Shown piece after piece: positions 42,605-51,540 of a stretch of DNA of 64,000 bases. The DNA comes from Nonlabens agnitus. GTDB lineage: Bacteria; Bacteroidota; Bacteroidia; Flavobacteriales; Flavobacteriaceae. A model generated the notes under the pieces. It worked only from the letters and a program-made list of their open reading frames with translations. It had not been told where the DNA came from and did no database searches. The DNA lies in contig NZ_MQUC01000003.1 of NCBI RefSeq assembly GCF_002994045.1, positions 2,518,501 through 2,582,500 of the forward strand, written 5' to 3'. Position 1 is the first letter of the stretch; every line of letters starts with the position of its first letter. Both the position numbers and the translations under genes were made by a program.

Positions 42605-44746
42605 ATGAAAAAGCTAATACTGTTTATACTTCTAATTTCAGCCGCTACGACTGCGCAAACAACAATTTCTGGGACCATTACGGATTCAAAGAAGCTGCCA
42701 TTGATGGGCGTGAACGTCTATCTAGAAGGAACCTATGACGGTGCCATGTCTGATGTTGATGGGAATTTTACCTTCACGACTTCAGAAACTGGAATGGTGA
42801 TTCTTCTCGCCAGTTTTGTAGGTTATGAGGAGTTTAGACGTGAGGCAGATGTTTCTACCTTAAACAAGGTGACCATATCACTTAGGGAAAGCATGAATGA
42901 ACTCAATACTGTTGTATTGAGTGCCGGTAGTTTTAGCGCTGGCGACAGTTCAAAAGCTAGCGCTCTAAAACCTCTAGACATCGTCACAACCGCTGGTGCC
43001 GTTGGAGATGTTCTGGGCGCATTGCAAACATTACCGGGAACCACGGCAAATCCAGACGATGGTCGCCTCTTCGTTCGAGGTGGTACCGCAGATGAAACCC
43101 AGATTTTCATTGACGGGAATCGAGTATTTAGTCCATACATTCCTACGACTGGAAATATACCTACTCGAGGCCGGTTTTCGCCATTTTTATTTGATGGCAT
43201 CACCTTTTCTACCGGCGGCTATAGCGCAGAGTATGGAGACGCTTTGTCCTCTATTTTACTGCTCAACACCATCAATTTCCCAACCCAAGAAGAAACCGAA
43301 GTACAATTGATGAGTGTAGGCTTTGGTGGCGGTAATACTCAAATCTGGGATGACAATAGCTTGAGCGTCAACGCCACGTATATCAATCTAGCGCCTTACA
43401 ACGATCTTGTACCACAAAACAATCAATTCATTGATCCATATCAAAGCTTCAATGGCGAGGCTGTTTATAGGCACAAAACAGATAAGGGTCTGTTTAAAGC
43501 CTACGGCGCCTTTTCATACAGTGATTTTAGCTTGATTCAAGAAGATATTGATATTGAGGATGGATTCTTCTTTGGGTTGCGCAACCGCAATTATTACGGC
43601 AATCTCAACTATAACGGCGAACTTTCACAAAGTTGGGATGTGCAGGCGGCCTTGAGTGTTTCAAGAGATCATACCGATTTGAACATTACAACAACTACAT
43701 TAGAAAATGCAGAAACTGCAGCTCATGCAAAGCTTAAACTTTCCAAGCGCTATAATAATTATTTCAAACTATTCTTTGGAGCAGAACAGTTTGCCATCCA
43801 TAGTAATGAAAAAGTTTTATTTGAAAACCAACCCTTCCATACAAGGATCAGCCAATACAATACTGGTGCTTTTGCAGAAGCTGAAATCTTTGCGTCTAAA
43901 GAACTAGCCTTTAAAATAGGTGGCCGTGCTGATTATTTTAATACGACACAAAAAGCGACCCTATCACCTAGATGGAGTGCCGCTATAAGTTTGAGCGAGA
44001 GTTCGCAATTATCTGCAGCCTATGGGATGTTTCACCAGCAAATTGATAATAGTATCCTTCAATACGATTCTAGTTTAGAAACCGAAACAGCCCAACACTA
44101 CATCCTCAATTTTCTGCACAAGAAAAACAATCGCATGCTGCGTGCCGAGGCTTACTATAAAAAGTACGATCACCTATTGACCTACGACTCTGCCATGCCT
44201 AGCTTTGACAGCTCCTACTCCAACGATGGCAATGGATATGCAGCAGGCTTGGATCTTTTCTGGAGAGATGAGCAGTCCATTAAAAACTTAGAATACTGGA
44301 TAAGCTATTCCTATCTGGATACAGAGCGACTTTATCGCAATTATCCTGAAACCGCAACGCCTGCCTTTGCGACAGACCACAATTTGAGCATCGTGACAAA
44401 ATACTGGATGGAAGATCTTCAGTCACAAGTGGGGTTCACTTACAACTATTCCAGCGGTAGACCCTTTACAAATGCCAATGAGAACGGATTCCTAAACGAC
44501 ACGGCAGCATCATTCCAAAGCCTAGATTTTAACTGGGCATACCTTATCGATGACCAAAAGATTCTGTATCTATCCATTAGTAATGTATTGGGTCGTGACA
44601 ACGTCTTTGGGTATCAATACAGCAACACACCAGATGTGCAGGGTCAATTTGACAGACGCACGATAGGTCAGGCCGCAGACCGGTTCATTTTCATCGGCTT
44701 CTTCTGGACTATTGGCGGTAAGGATAATCAGCTGGACAATTTGTAA
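42605..44746 (+). CDS. TonB-dependent receptor with carboxypeptidase-like N-terminal domain
   Basis: 713 residues. Signal peptide (1-18), then a CarboxypepD_reg-like domain (ISGTITDSKKLPLMGVNVYL, about 20-105), a plug (about 115-215; LFVRGGTADETQIFIDGNRV) and a 22-strand-type barrel to the C-terminus. It would import a ligand across the outer membrane with TonB energy. The ligand is unknown; no SusD partner is adjacent. It follows the ABC ATPase gene by 95 nt and is followed by the TPR-like secreted protein. Confidence 0.9.
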   Translation: MKKLILFILLISAATTAQTTISGTITDSKKLPLMGVNVYLEGTYDGAMSDVDGNFTFTTSETGMVILLASFVGYEEFRREADVSTLNKVTISLRESMNELNTVVLSAGSFSAGDSSKASALKPLDIVTTAGAVGDVLGALQTLPGTTANPDDGRLFVRGGTADETQIFIDGNRVFSPYIPTTGNIPTRGRFSPFLFDGITFSTGGYSAEYGDALSSILLLNTINFPTQEETEVQLMSVGFGGGNTQIWDDNSLSVNATYINLAPYNDLVPQNNQFIDPYQSFNGEAVYRHKTDKGLFKAYGAFSYSDFSLIQEDIDIEDGFFFGLRNRNYYGNLNYNGELSQSWDVQAALSVSRDHTDLNITTTTLENAETAAHAKLKLSKRYNNYFKLFFGAEQFAIHSNEKVLFENQPFHTRISQYNTGAFAEAEIFASKELAFKIGGRADYFNTTQKATLSPRWSAAISLSESSQLSAAYGMFHQQIDNSILQYDSSLETETAQHYILNFLHKKNNRMLRAEAYYKKYDHLLTYDSAMPSFDSSYSNDGNGYAAGLDLFWRDEQSIKNLEYWISYSYLDTERLYRNYPETATPAFATDHNLSIVTKYWMEDLQSQVGFTYNYSSGRPFTNANENGFLNDTAASFQSLDFNWAYLIDDQKILYLSISNVLGRDNVFGYQYSNTPDVQGQFDRRTIGQAADRFIFIGFFWTIGGKDNQLDNL

Positions 44747-44784
44747 TACAGTTCAGATAGGTAAAATGACAGTTGGGTTTGTTT

Positions 44785-44800
44785 CGCTTTCGCGAAAGCG
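44785..44800. repeat. Iterated palindrome copy (intergenic)
   Basis: Exact 16-mer, 39 nt after the TonB receptor stop. Confidence 0.95.
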
Positions 44801-44845
44801 AAATTACCTAGACATTTGAACTAAACTTATAACAATCAAACCATT

Positions 44846-45460
44846 ATGAAGACTATAGCCACTACTCTATTATTACTATTCACAGCACTAAGCATGGCAC
44901 AGACACCCTATGAAAAAGCGATGGGCAACGCCTTGGAACTATTAAAAACGGACAACAAGGCGGCCGCTCAACAATTTGAACGCATCTCAAAAGCCGAAAA
45001 GGAGAACTGGTTGCCTGCCTATTATGTCGCTCTGGCAAACATCAGAAGTTCCTGGGGACAACACGGCCCAGAAGAAACGCTCGCAACCATGAAACAAGCT
45101 CAAGAATACATCACCCTAACCGATCAATTATCTCCCAACAATCCAGAGGTTATGGTACTTCAAGGACTACTCAATACGTGCTGGATCAACTATGATGAAT
45201 CGATTTATGGAATGAAGCTTTCTGCAGCCACGAGCGCCCTCTATGAAAAGGCTTATGCCATGGCGCCAGACAATCCAAGAGTAGTGAGCAATCGTGCACA
45301 GTGGTTGATGGGTAGTGCCCGTTATTTTAATAAAGATGTAACGCCCTATTGCAGTGGCCTAGAAAAAGCTGTTGCTCTATTTGGTGAAGAAACTGCAACT
45401 GGCTTTGAACCTTCTTGGGGACTCCAAGGCACCATCGACGCGCAAAAGGATTGTCAATAA
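44846..45460 (+). CDS. Secreted TPR-like protein, unknown
   Basis: 204 residues with a signal peptide ending near SMAQ (residue 19). Helical repeats of TPR character follow (YEKAMGNALELLKTDNKAAA, NWLPAYYVALANIRSSWG, NPEVMVLQGLLN, YEKAYAMAPDNPRVVSNRA). It is probably a periplasmic protein-binding scaffold. It lies 99 nt after the TonB receptor, with a palindrome copy between them, and could be its partner. A hairpin shared with the convergent accC follows. Confidence 0.75.
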   Translation: MKTIATTLLLLFTALSMAQTPYEKAMGNALELLKTDNKAAAQQFERISKAEKENWLPAYYVALANIRSSWGQHGPEETLATMKQAQEYITLTDQLSPNNPEVMVLQGLLNTCWINYDESIYGMKLSAATSALYEKAYAMAPDNPRVVSNRAQWLMGSARYFNKDVTPYCSGLEKAVALFGEETATGFEPSWGLQGTIDAQKDCQ

Positions 45461-45472
45461 TCCTAAAAATAA

Positions 45473-45499
45473 AAGCGCCACATGATTCATGTGGCGCTT
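45473..45499. terminator. Bidirectional terminator between convergent genes
   Basis: AAGCGCCACATG and CATGTGGCGCTT pair perfectly around ATT, with A-rich left and T-rich right flanks. It serves the TPR gene and accC. Confidence 0.85.
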
Positions 45500-45519
45500 A
45501 CTTATTTCTATATAGATTG

Positions 45520-46869
45520 TTAGTCCTCTAACGGTTTCATGACAAAAGTGTCCATGAATGCGGTGGTGTAATCACCTTTTACATAAGCAGGCTCGTCCAT
45601 CAATTGTCTGTGAAATGGAATGGTGGTTTTCACACCTTCAATCACAAACTCATCTAGGGCGCGCTTCATTTTATCAATCGCCTCTTGACGTGTACGTGCA
45701 GTAGTTATCAACTTAGCAATCATACTATCATAGTTAGGCGGAATGGAATAGCCCGCATAAACGTGAGTATCCAATCGTACTCCATGACCACCAGGCGCAT
45801 GAAGTGTGGTGATTTTACCTGGAGATGGTCTAAAGCCATTATATGGATCCTCTGCATTTATACGACATTCAATCGAGTGCAATGCAGGCTCATAATTCTT
45901 ACCAGAGATTTTGACACCGCTGGCCACTAAAATTTGCTCGCGTATCAAGTCAAAATCGATCACTTGTTCCGTAATAGGGTGCTCTACCTGGATACGGGTA
46001 TTCATTTCCATAAAGTAGAAGTTGCGGTGTTTATCCACAAGAAATTCTACGGTTCCAGCACCTTCATATGCGATATATTCTGCGGCACGGACAGCTGCTT
46101 CTCCCATGTCCTTACGCAACTTTTTAGTCATGAAAGGTGATGGTACTTCTTCAGTCAACTTCTGGTGGCGTCGTTGAACGCTACAGTCGCGTTCACTCAA
46201 GTGACATGCTTTACCGAAGCTGTCTCCCACAATTTGGATCTCGATATGTCGCGGCTCTTCAATGAGTTTTTCCATGTACATATCATCATTGCCAAAAGCG
46301 GCCTTACTTTCCTGGCGTGCACTTTCCCATGCGGCTTGCAGTTTATCTTCTGACCAGACCGCTCTCATACCTTTACCACCACCACCGGCAGTAGCTTTGA
46401 GCATGACAGGATAACCTGTTTCCAGTGCGATTTTCTTACAGGTCTCAAAGTCTGGAATGATACCTTCAGATCCTGGTACGCAAGGTACTCCAGCGACTTT
46501 CATGGTAGCTTTGGCGGTTGCCTTATCTCCCATTTTGGCGATCATGTCTGGACTCGCGCCTATAAATTTGATTTTATGCTCATCACAAATGCGAGAAAAA
46601 TCTGCATTTTCTGACAAGAAACCATATCCTGGATGTATCGCGTCTGCATTTGTAATCTCTGCAGCACTTATAATGTTGGACATTTTTAGGTAGGATAGGT
46701 TGCTGGGTGGTGGCCCAATACAAACGGCCTCGTCTGCAAATTTTACGTGGAGACTATCAGCATCTGCCGTAGAATAAACCGCCACGGTCTTGATACCCAT
46801 TTCTTTACAGGTACGTATAACACGCAATGCGATCTCACCACGATTTGCAATCAATATTTTTTTAAACAT
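45520..46869 (-). CDS. accC: Acetyl-CoA carboxylase, biotin carboxylase subunit
   Basis: 449 residues. The N-terminal domain starts [20 protein letters not shown]. The ATP-grasp part contains the glycine loop [12 protein letters not shown] (near 163), [12 protein letters not shown] and [15 protein letters not shown] (near 288), with the catalytic residues in place. It carboxylates the biotin on AccB with bicarbonate and ATP, the first step of fatty-acid synthesis. It lies downstream of accB with a palindrome copy in the 91-nt gap. Confidence 0.97.
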   Translation of the reverse strand: MFKKILIANRGEIALRVIRTCKEMGIKTVAVYSTADADSLHVKFADEAVCIGPPPSNLSYLKMSNIISAAEITNADAIHPGYGFLSENADFSRICDEHKIKFIGASPDMIAKMGDKATAKATMKVAGVPCVPGSEGIIPDFETCKKIALETGYPVMLKATAGGGGKGMRAVWSEDKLQAAWESARQESKAAFGNDDMYMEKLIEEPRHIEIQIVGDSFGKACHLSERDCSVQRRHQKLTEEVPSPFMTKKLRKDMGEAAVRAAEYIAYEGAGTVEFLVDKHRNFYFMEMNTRIQVEHPITEQVIDFDLIREQILVASGVKISGKNYEPALHSIECRINAEDPYNGFRPSPGKITTLHAPGGHGVRLDTHVYAGYSIPPNYDSMIAKLITTARTRQEAIDKMKRALDEFVIEGVKTTIPFHRQLMDEPAYVKGDYTTAFMDTFVMKPLED

Positions 46870-46905
46870 AATGTTTGTTTTTAGTGAGTGTGTTTATGGA
46901 GATAT

Positions 46906-46921
46906 CGCTTTCGCGAAAGCG
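46906..46921. repeat. Iterated palindrome copy (intergenic, accB-accC)
   Basis: Exact 16-mer, 40 nt after the accB stop and 37 nt before the accC start, inside the operon. Confidence 0.95.
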
Positions 46922-46960
46922 TCATCACCACAACATTTACAATCTAGTCTAGCTGTAGAA

Positions 46961-47449
46961 CTAAGATGGGTCTACTAAAAATAATGGCTGGTCAAATTCT
47001 ACCGGCGACATATCATCGATAAGAACTTTAACGATCGTTCCAGATACCTCACTTTCAATCTCGTTGAATAGTTTCATGGCCTCGATGATACACAAGGTGT
47101 CACCAACCTTAACGCTATCGCCTACCTCAACAAAAGTGTCCTTTTCTGGAGAAGGTTTTCTATAGAACGTTCCTATGATAGGAGATTTGACGGTAATGTA
47201 CTTGTCATCACTTGATGCAGATGCAGCTGGTGCGGCGCTCTCGTTAGACGCTGCAGTAGCAGCTGGAGCTGCGGCTGGTGCAGGTGCTGGAGCGGCCTGC
47301 TGTGCCATGGGCTGTTGCATGTAGGTGATGTTAGGCTCATCAGATCCTGTTTTGATGGTGATCTTGATGTCATCCATTTCTAGCTTGACCTCACTGGCGC
47401 CTGACTTTGCCACAAATTTGATTAGATTCTGTATTTCCTTAAGTTCCAT
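46961..47449 (-). CDS. accB: Biotin carboxyl carrier protein of acetyl-CoA carboxylase
   Basis: 162 residues. An N-terminal helical region ([20 protein letters not shown]), an Ala/Pro-rich flexible linker (about 45-80), and a biotinyl domain whose [11 protein letters not shown] motif (Lys about 127) accepts biotin. It carries the carboxyl group between AccC and the carboxyltransferase. It follows fabH by 16 nt and precedes accC, the conserved fabH-accB-accC order. Confidence 0.97.
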   Translation of the reverse strand: MELKEIQNLIKFVAKSGASEVKLEMDDIKITIKTGSDEPNITYMQQPMAQQAAPAPAPAAAPAATAASNESAAPAASASSDDKYITVKSPIIGTFYRKPSPEKDTFVEVGDSVKVGDTLCIIEAMKLFNEIESEVSGTIVKVLIDDMSPVEFDQPLFLVDPS

Positions 47450-47465
47450 AAGTTAATGGTTATTA

Positions 47466-48464
47466 TTAATTAGTATTATAGGCCCATTTCAAGAGAATGG
47501 ATCCCCATGTAAAACCACCACCAAAGGCAGCAAATACAAGGTTATCTCCTTTTTTGAGTTGTTTTTCGTAATCGTTTAGACAAAGTGGTAAGGTGGCACT
47601 GGTCGTATTCCCATATTTATGGATGTTCACCATCACCTGATCTTCTGGAAGCTGCACACGTCTGGCCGTGGCATCTATGATGCGCTTATTTGCTTGATGA
47701 GGTACAAGCCAGTCAATATCGTTATTAGTAAGGTTGTTTCTTTTTACAATCTGTTCAGACACATCTGCCATATTAGAAACAGCATGTTTGAAAACATTCT
47801 TACCATCTTGGTAGACAAAGTGTTGGTTGTTCTTCACCGTATCCAAGCTTGCCGGCATTAGTGAGCCACCAGCCTCGATGCGCAAGAAATCCCTACCGCT
47901 ACCGTCTGTTCGTAGAATCTCATCTTGAAGCCCAAATCCTTCCTCATTGGGTTCAAAAAGAACCGCGCCACCTGCATCTCCAAAAATGATACACGTGGCG
48001 CGGTCTTTATAGTCGATGATGCTGGACATTTTGTCTGCACCAATCAATAACACCTTTTTATATCGCCCAGATTGAATGTAAGCTGCGGCATTGCTCATAC
48101 CGTAAAGGAAACTGGAGCAAGCAGCCATCAAGTCGTAGGAAAAGGCATTGGTAGCACCTATTTCTGTAGCTACATAAGCCGCAGTTGATGCCACTGGCAT
48201 ATCTGGTGTCGCCGTCGCAACAATTACTAAGTCTATGGTGGAAGGATCTGTGTTAGATTTACCTAAAAGATCCTGTGCTGCTTTTATAGCGAGAAATGAA
48301 GATCCTTTATCTGGATCTTTGAGTATGCGACGTTCTTTTATACCTGTGCGAGTGGTGATCCACTCGTCATTGGTATCTACCATGGTTTCCAGGATGGAAT
48401 TGGTAAGTCTATATTCAGGGACATAAGCGCCTACGGCAGTTATGGCCGCTTTCATATCTATCAT
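47466..48464 (-). CDS. fabH: Beta-ketoacyl-ACP synthase III
   Basis: 332 residues. The Cys-His-Asn triad is visible: Cys in MAACSSFLYGM (near 119), His in VPHQANKRI (near 254), Asn in KYGNTTSAT (near 284). It condenses acetyl- (or branched acyl-) CoA with malonyl-ACP to start fatty-acid chains. Two close ATGs exist (48464 and 48455), and an AAGG lies just above. I keep the first. It follows rpmF, but a hairpin terminator lies between. Confidence 0.96.
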   Translation of the reverse strand: MIDMKAAITAVGAYVPEYRLTNSILETMVDTNDEWITTRTGIKERRILKDPDKGSSFLAIKAAQDLLGKSNTDPSTIDLVIVATATPDMPVASTAAYVATEIGATNAFSYDLMAACSSFLYGMSNAAAYIQSGRYKKVLLIGADKMSSIIDYKDRATCIIFGDAGGAVLFEPNEEGFGLQDEILRTDGSGRDFLRIEAGGSLMPASLDTVKNNQHFVYQDGKNVFKHAVSNMADVSEQIVKRNNLTNNDIDWLVPHQANKRIIDATARRVQLPEDQVMVNIHKYGNTTSATLPLCLNDYEKQLKKGDNLVFAAFGGGFTWGSILLKWAYNTN

Positions 48465-48516
48465 ACCTTAATTACTAGAAGTATTACTTCAACTTCGAAA
48501 GCTACTAAAAAACAAG

Positions 48517-48556
48517 AAAAAATGACACATTTTCTCGGAAAAACGTGTCATTTTTT
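48517..48556 (-). terminator. Intercistronic hairpin between rpmF and fabH
   Basis: AAAAAATGACAC (48517-48528) pairs with GTGTCATTTTTT (48545-48556). On the minus strand it ends in a T-run, so it can stop or attenuate yceD-rpmF transcripts before fabH. Confidence 0.75.
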
Positions 48557-48607
48557 ATCAAATTCGATATAAAACCGCTAGAAAGCAGTGTTCTCTAAGG
48601 TTTTATG

Positions 48608-48805
48608 TTATGCTTCAGCAACCTCAGTTTTGTCTATAAGGACATTACCTCTATAGTACAATTTACCTTCATGCCAGTGAGCACGGTGGTATAAGTGAGC
48701 CTCACCAGTTGTGCTATCAGTTGCGATTTGCGGAACAGATGCTTTGTAGTGCGTTCTTCTTTTGTCTCTTCTCGTTTTCGAGATTTTTCTCTTAGGATGC
48801 GCCAT
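48608..48805 (-). CDS. rpmF: 50S ribosomal protein L32
   Basis: 65 residues, strongly basic at the N-terminus ([20 protein letters not shown]), as in all L32 proteins. The zinc cysteines of some L32 forms are absent (the non-zinc type; [15 protein letters not shown] occupies the place). It is part of the large subunit. It directly follows the yceD homologue, the usual pair, and precedes fabH. Confidence 0.97.
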   Translation of the reverse strand: MAHPKRKISKTRRDKRRTHYKASVPQIATDSTTGEAHLYHRAHWHEGKLYYRGNVLIDKTEVAEA

Positions 48806-48810
48806 GGCTA

Positions 48811-49350
48811 TTAATTATTATCCGTTTTTAATTTTTTTAATGCGTCCCATCTGGGATCAATGTCAATTCCTTCTTCTGACTCGTCAGGACTTGACAATTT
48901 CAATTCTTCTAATTTATCCAGAACGTCTGATTCTAAAGAACCATCTTCCAATCCTGGATGTGTTTTTTTAAGTGGTATGAATAAAACAACCATTTCATAA
49001 AGGTATTGAGCCACATTCAACTCATATTCCCCATGAGGTAAGATCAAAATATCCTCATTATCATCATTGAAGCGCTCTCCAAATTTTACCACAATATCCA
49101 TTGTGGCGTCGACAGGCATATCAAAAGGTTCATTAGTAACATCGCAGTTGACATTAATGCTACCTGAACCTACTAAATGAAGGTCCATGAGGGTTGATCT
49201 TTTATCCAATTCTACATTAGCAATTACTGCAGCAGAATTAAACTCATCGTATCCAAAACTTTCAAAAAACTCATTATCAAGCTCAAAGGAAAACTCATGT
49301 TTACCTTGCTTAAGTCCAGCAAAGGCGATTTTGAATTCTTTGAGTTCCAT
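48811..49350 (-). CDS. DUF177 family protein (YceD-like)
   Basis: 179 residues, acidic. The DUF177 core includes [20 protein letters not shown] (near 60) and [20 protein letters not shown] (near 105). YceD-type proteins are linked to 23S rRNA/50S biogenesis in several bacteria and are nearly always encoded before rpmF, as here (5 nt apart). It has a TATCTTTG promoter box 25 nt above the ATG, so it starts the transcript. Confidence 0.9.
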   Translation of the reverse strand: MELKEFKIAFAGLKQGKHEFSFELDNEFFESFGYDEFNSAAVIANVELDKRSTLMDLHLVGSGSINVNCDVTNEPFDMPVDATMDIVVKFGERFNDDNEDILILPHGEYELNVAQYLYEMVVLFIPLKKTHPGLEDGSLESDVLDKLEELKLSSPDESEEGIDIDPRWDALKKLKTDNN

Positions 49351-49374
49351 AATATTCTCTTTTCAAAGAGCGGG

Positions 49375-49382
49375 CAAAGATA
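49375..49382 (-). promoter_or_regulatory. -7 promoter box for yceD-rpmF
   Basis: TATCTTTG on the minus strand, 25 nt before the yceD ATG. Confidence 0.6.
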
Positions 49383-49406
49383 ATAAAAGTTATTAAAAAA
49401 GCCTTG

Positions 49407-50462
49407 TTAATATTCTCTGCGTTTTCGAGAGCTAGATTTTAATGGATTTGAGGTCAGTTTGTCATAGCTCATTCTGTTGCGGTATATCGCAACCGCAGCA
49501 TGTATCGCAGCGATCATAGAACTAGGGTTCGCTTCATTTTTTCCAGCAATATCAAACCCAGTACCATGATCAGGGCTGGTTCTAACATGGCTCAAACCAG
49601 CCGTGTAATTAACTCCAGATCCAAAGCTCAAGGTCTTAAAAGGCACCAAGCCTTGGTCGTGGTAACTTGCTAAAATAGCGTCAAAGTTTTTATAGTTGCC
49701 GCTGCCAAAAAAGGCATCTGCAGCATACGGGCCAAAAATAATATTACCATCTTCCCTCAATTCTTCCAGCGCAGGAATCAGTTTTTCTTGATCGTCCCTT
49801 CCAATGACACCATTATCTCCCACATGTGGGTTGATTCCCAAAACTGCAATTTTTGGTTTTGTGATGCCGAAATCTCTTTTCAGAGACTTTTTAATCGTTC
49901 CGATTTTGGATTTTATAAGCTTACCCGTTATTTGGTTAGCTACTTCACTAATAGGTACATGGTCTGTGATTAATCCTACACGAAGGCTCTCAGATATCAT
50001 AAACATCAAACTCTCGCCTTCCAACTCTTGATTTAAGTAGTCTGTATGTCCGGGAAATTTAAAGTCATCTGACTGAATAGCTTCTTTATGTATAGGCGCA
50101 GTCACCAAAACATTGATTTGATTTTCCTTTAAGGCTTCAACCGCAGCTCGCAGACTTTTAATGGCAACCTCGCCAGCCTTTGGGCTAACGGTTCCCCATT
50201 CCACAATAAAATCATCTTCCAGCAATCTTACCACATTGATTTTACCTAGAACAACATCATCCAAAGATTTAATGCCGTGAATCTTGTTAGACAAATCAAA
50301 TTCTTTAAGGTAAAAAGAGAAGAGTCTGGTACTTGCGAAAATGACCGGTGTGTACAGCTCAAGCATCAATGGATCCTCAAATGCTTTTAATATAATCTCA
50401 CCACCTATCCCATTGGGGTCACCTATACTAATACCTACCTTAATGTTCTTTTGCTTTGCCAT
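49407..50462 (-). CDS. pdxA: 4-hydroxythreonine-4-phosphate dehydrogenase
   Basis: 351 residues. ISIGDPNGIGGEII near residue 12, TAPIHKEAIQSDDFKFPGHT near 120 and SYHDQGLVPFKTLSF near 265 carry the metal-binding histidines and the substrate site of PdxA. It oxidises 4-phosphohydroxythreonine in pyridoxal-phosphate synthesis. PLP is the cofactor of the alanine racemase in this window, though no operon link exists. It is divergent from ribE; the start is ATG 50462. Confidence 0.95.
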   Translation of the reverse strand: MAKQKNIKVGISIGDPNGIGGEIILKAFEDPLMLELYTPVIFASTRLFSFYLKEFDLSNKIHGIKSLDDVVLGKINVVRLLEDDFIVEWGTVSPKAGEVAIKSLRAAVEALKENQINVLVTAPIHKEAIQSDDFKFPGHTDYLNQELEGESLMFMISESLRVGLITDHVPISEVANQITGKLIKSKIGTIKKSLKRDFGITKPKIAVLGINPHVGDNGVIGRDDQEKLIPALEELREDGNIIFGPYAADAFFGSGNYKNFDAILASYHDQGLVPFKTLSFGSGVNYTAGLSHVRTSPDHGTGFDIAGKNEANPSSMIAAIHAAVAIYRNRMSYDKLTSNPLKSSSRKRREY

Positions 50463-50482
50463 GAAGTGAGCGCTTTTCGCTG

Positions 50483-50490
50483 TATTTTTG
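50483..50490 (+). promoter_or_regulatory. -7 promoter box for ribE
   Basis: TATTTTTG, an exact TAnnTTTG, 31 nt before the ribE ATG. I see no FMN riboswitch in this short gap. Confidence 0.5.
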
Positions 50491-50521
50491 AAAGTCTAAA
50501 AATAACGGTTTTCAACTACTT

Positions 50522-51106
50522 ATGTTCACAGGAATCATAGAGTCTACTTCAAAAATTATACAGATTGATCAAGATCAGTCCAACGTGCATTTCACACTTG
50601 AAAATGACCTCGCGTCAGAATTGAAAGTTGACCAAAGCGTCAGTCATGATGGGGTTTGCTTGACTGTTGTGGAATTATCGGGTAAACGATATAAGGTAAC
50701 AGCGATCAATGAAACCCTGAAAAAGACCAATTTAGGCACTTGGAAAGTTGGTGATCTGGTAAATATGGAAAGAGCCATGCTTATGAATGCCCGGCTTGAT
50801 GGTCATATCGTGCAGGGTCATGTGGACCAGATAGCCACCTGCACTGAAAAAAGTGAAGAAAATGGTTCGTGGATTTTCTCATTCGAATATGATCCTGGCT
50901 TACATAATGTCACTATTGAGAAAGGCAGTATTTGTATCAACGGTGTTAGCTTAACCGTTGTTAACTCAAGAGAGTCTTCGTTTTCCGTAGCCATTATTCC
51001 TTATACTTATGAGAATACGGGCTTTAAACGTCTAGAGGTAGGAAATAAAGTGAATTTGGAGTTCGACGTTATTGGAAAGTATGTCAAGAGACTGATGTCT
51101 CTTTAA
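50522..51106 (+). CDS. ribE: Riboflavin synthase, alpha subunit
   Basis: 194 residues built of two similar lumazine-binding domains. The first starts MFTGIIESTSKI and has SHDGVCLTVV (near 42). The second has GSICINGVSLTVV (near 139) and ends FDVIGKYVKRL. It turns two 6,7-dimethyl-8-ribityllumazine molecules into riboflavin plus a pyrimidine. Its 3' end overlaps the convergent small gene by 4 nt. Other rib genes are not in this window. Confidence 0.96.
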   Translation: MFTGIIESTSKIIQIDQDQSNVHFTLENDLASELKVDQSVSHDGVCLTVVELSGKRYKVTAINETLKKTNLGTWKVGDLVNMERAMLMNARLDGHIVQGHVDQIATCTEKSEENGSWIFSFEYDPGLHNVTIEKGSICINGVSLTVVNSRESSFSVAIIPYTYENTGFKRLEVGNKVNLEFDVIGKYVKRLMSL

Positions 51107-51306
51107 TTTCTTTTGAAATCTTTTACCCTGCTGGAGTAAAGATGCCAAATCCCAATACATATAGCGACTAATACTAATACCAAAATAGACTCATCAATAG
51201 GAACAGGGTCTCCTACTGGTGGCGCCAGATTTTTGGGAACTGGTGGCGAATCTGCCGAACCCTGCAACAGGATTGCTGTAACCAAAATGTAAAACTGTAT
51301 TAGCAT
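51103..51306 (-). CDS. Small signal/TM protein resembling PID-CTERM sorted proteins
   Basis: 67 residues. An N-terminal signal-like stretch (1-17), a short Pro-rich middle (SPPVPKNLAPPVGDPVPID), one hydrophobic helix (about 40-57) and a basic end (SSRVKDFKRN). This layout, with PID just before the helix, is what I recall for the PID-CTERM sorting motif of Bacteroidota. If right, the protein would be processed at the envelope. It is very short, and a plain small membrane protein is the alternative. Confidence 0.5.
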   Translation of the reverse strand: MLIQFYILVTAILLQGSADSPPVPKNLAPPVGDPVPIDESILVLVLVAICIGIWHLYSSRVKDFKRN

Positions 51307-51490
51307 TTAATAATTAACTAAGGTCAAAAATAGGGAGTTCTTGTAGTTAAGTACGTAAAAACAGGATTTTTGGTTCGTATATCGTCTTTTGTATGTTATA
51401 CGTCGTATATGTTAACTAATGTTATCAACATTTTTTAAACAAACACAACTTATCGGCAATTTAACTAATGCTGTTAAAACCAATAACAAA

Positions 51491-51523
51491 AAAAACCTCG
51501 AAATATTACATTCCGAGGTTTTT
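51491..51523 (-). terminator. Intrinsic terminator after the S8 protease
   Basis: AAAAACCTCG pairs with CGAGGTTTTT. Read leftward it ends in a T-run past the S8 gene stop. Confidence 0.85.
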
Positions 51524-51540
51524 CTTACACTTTATCCAAT

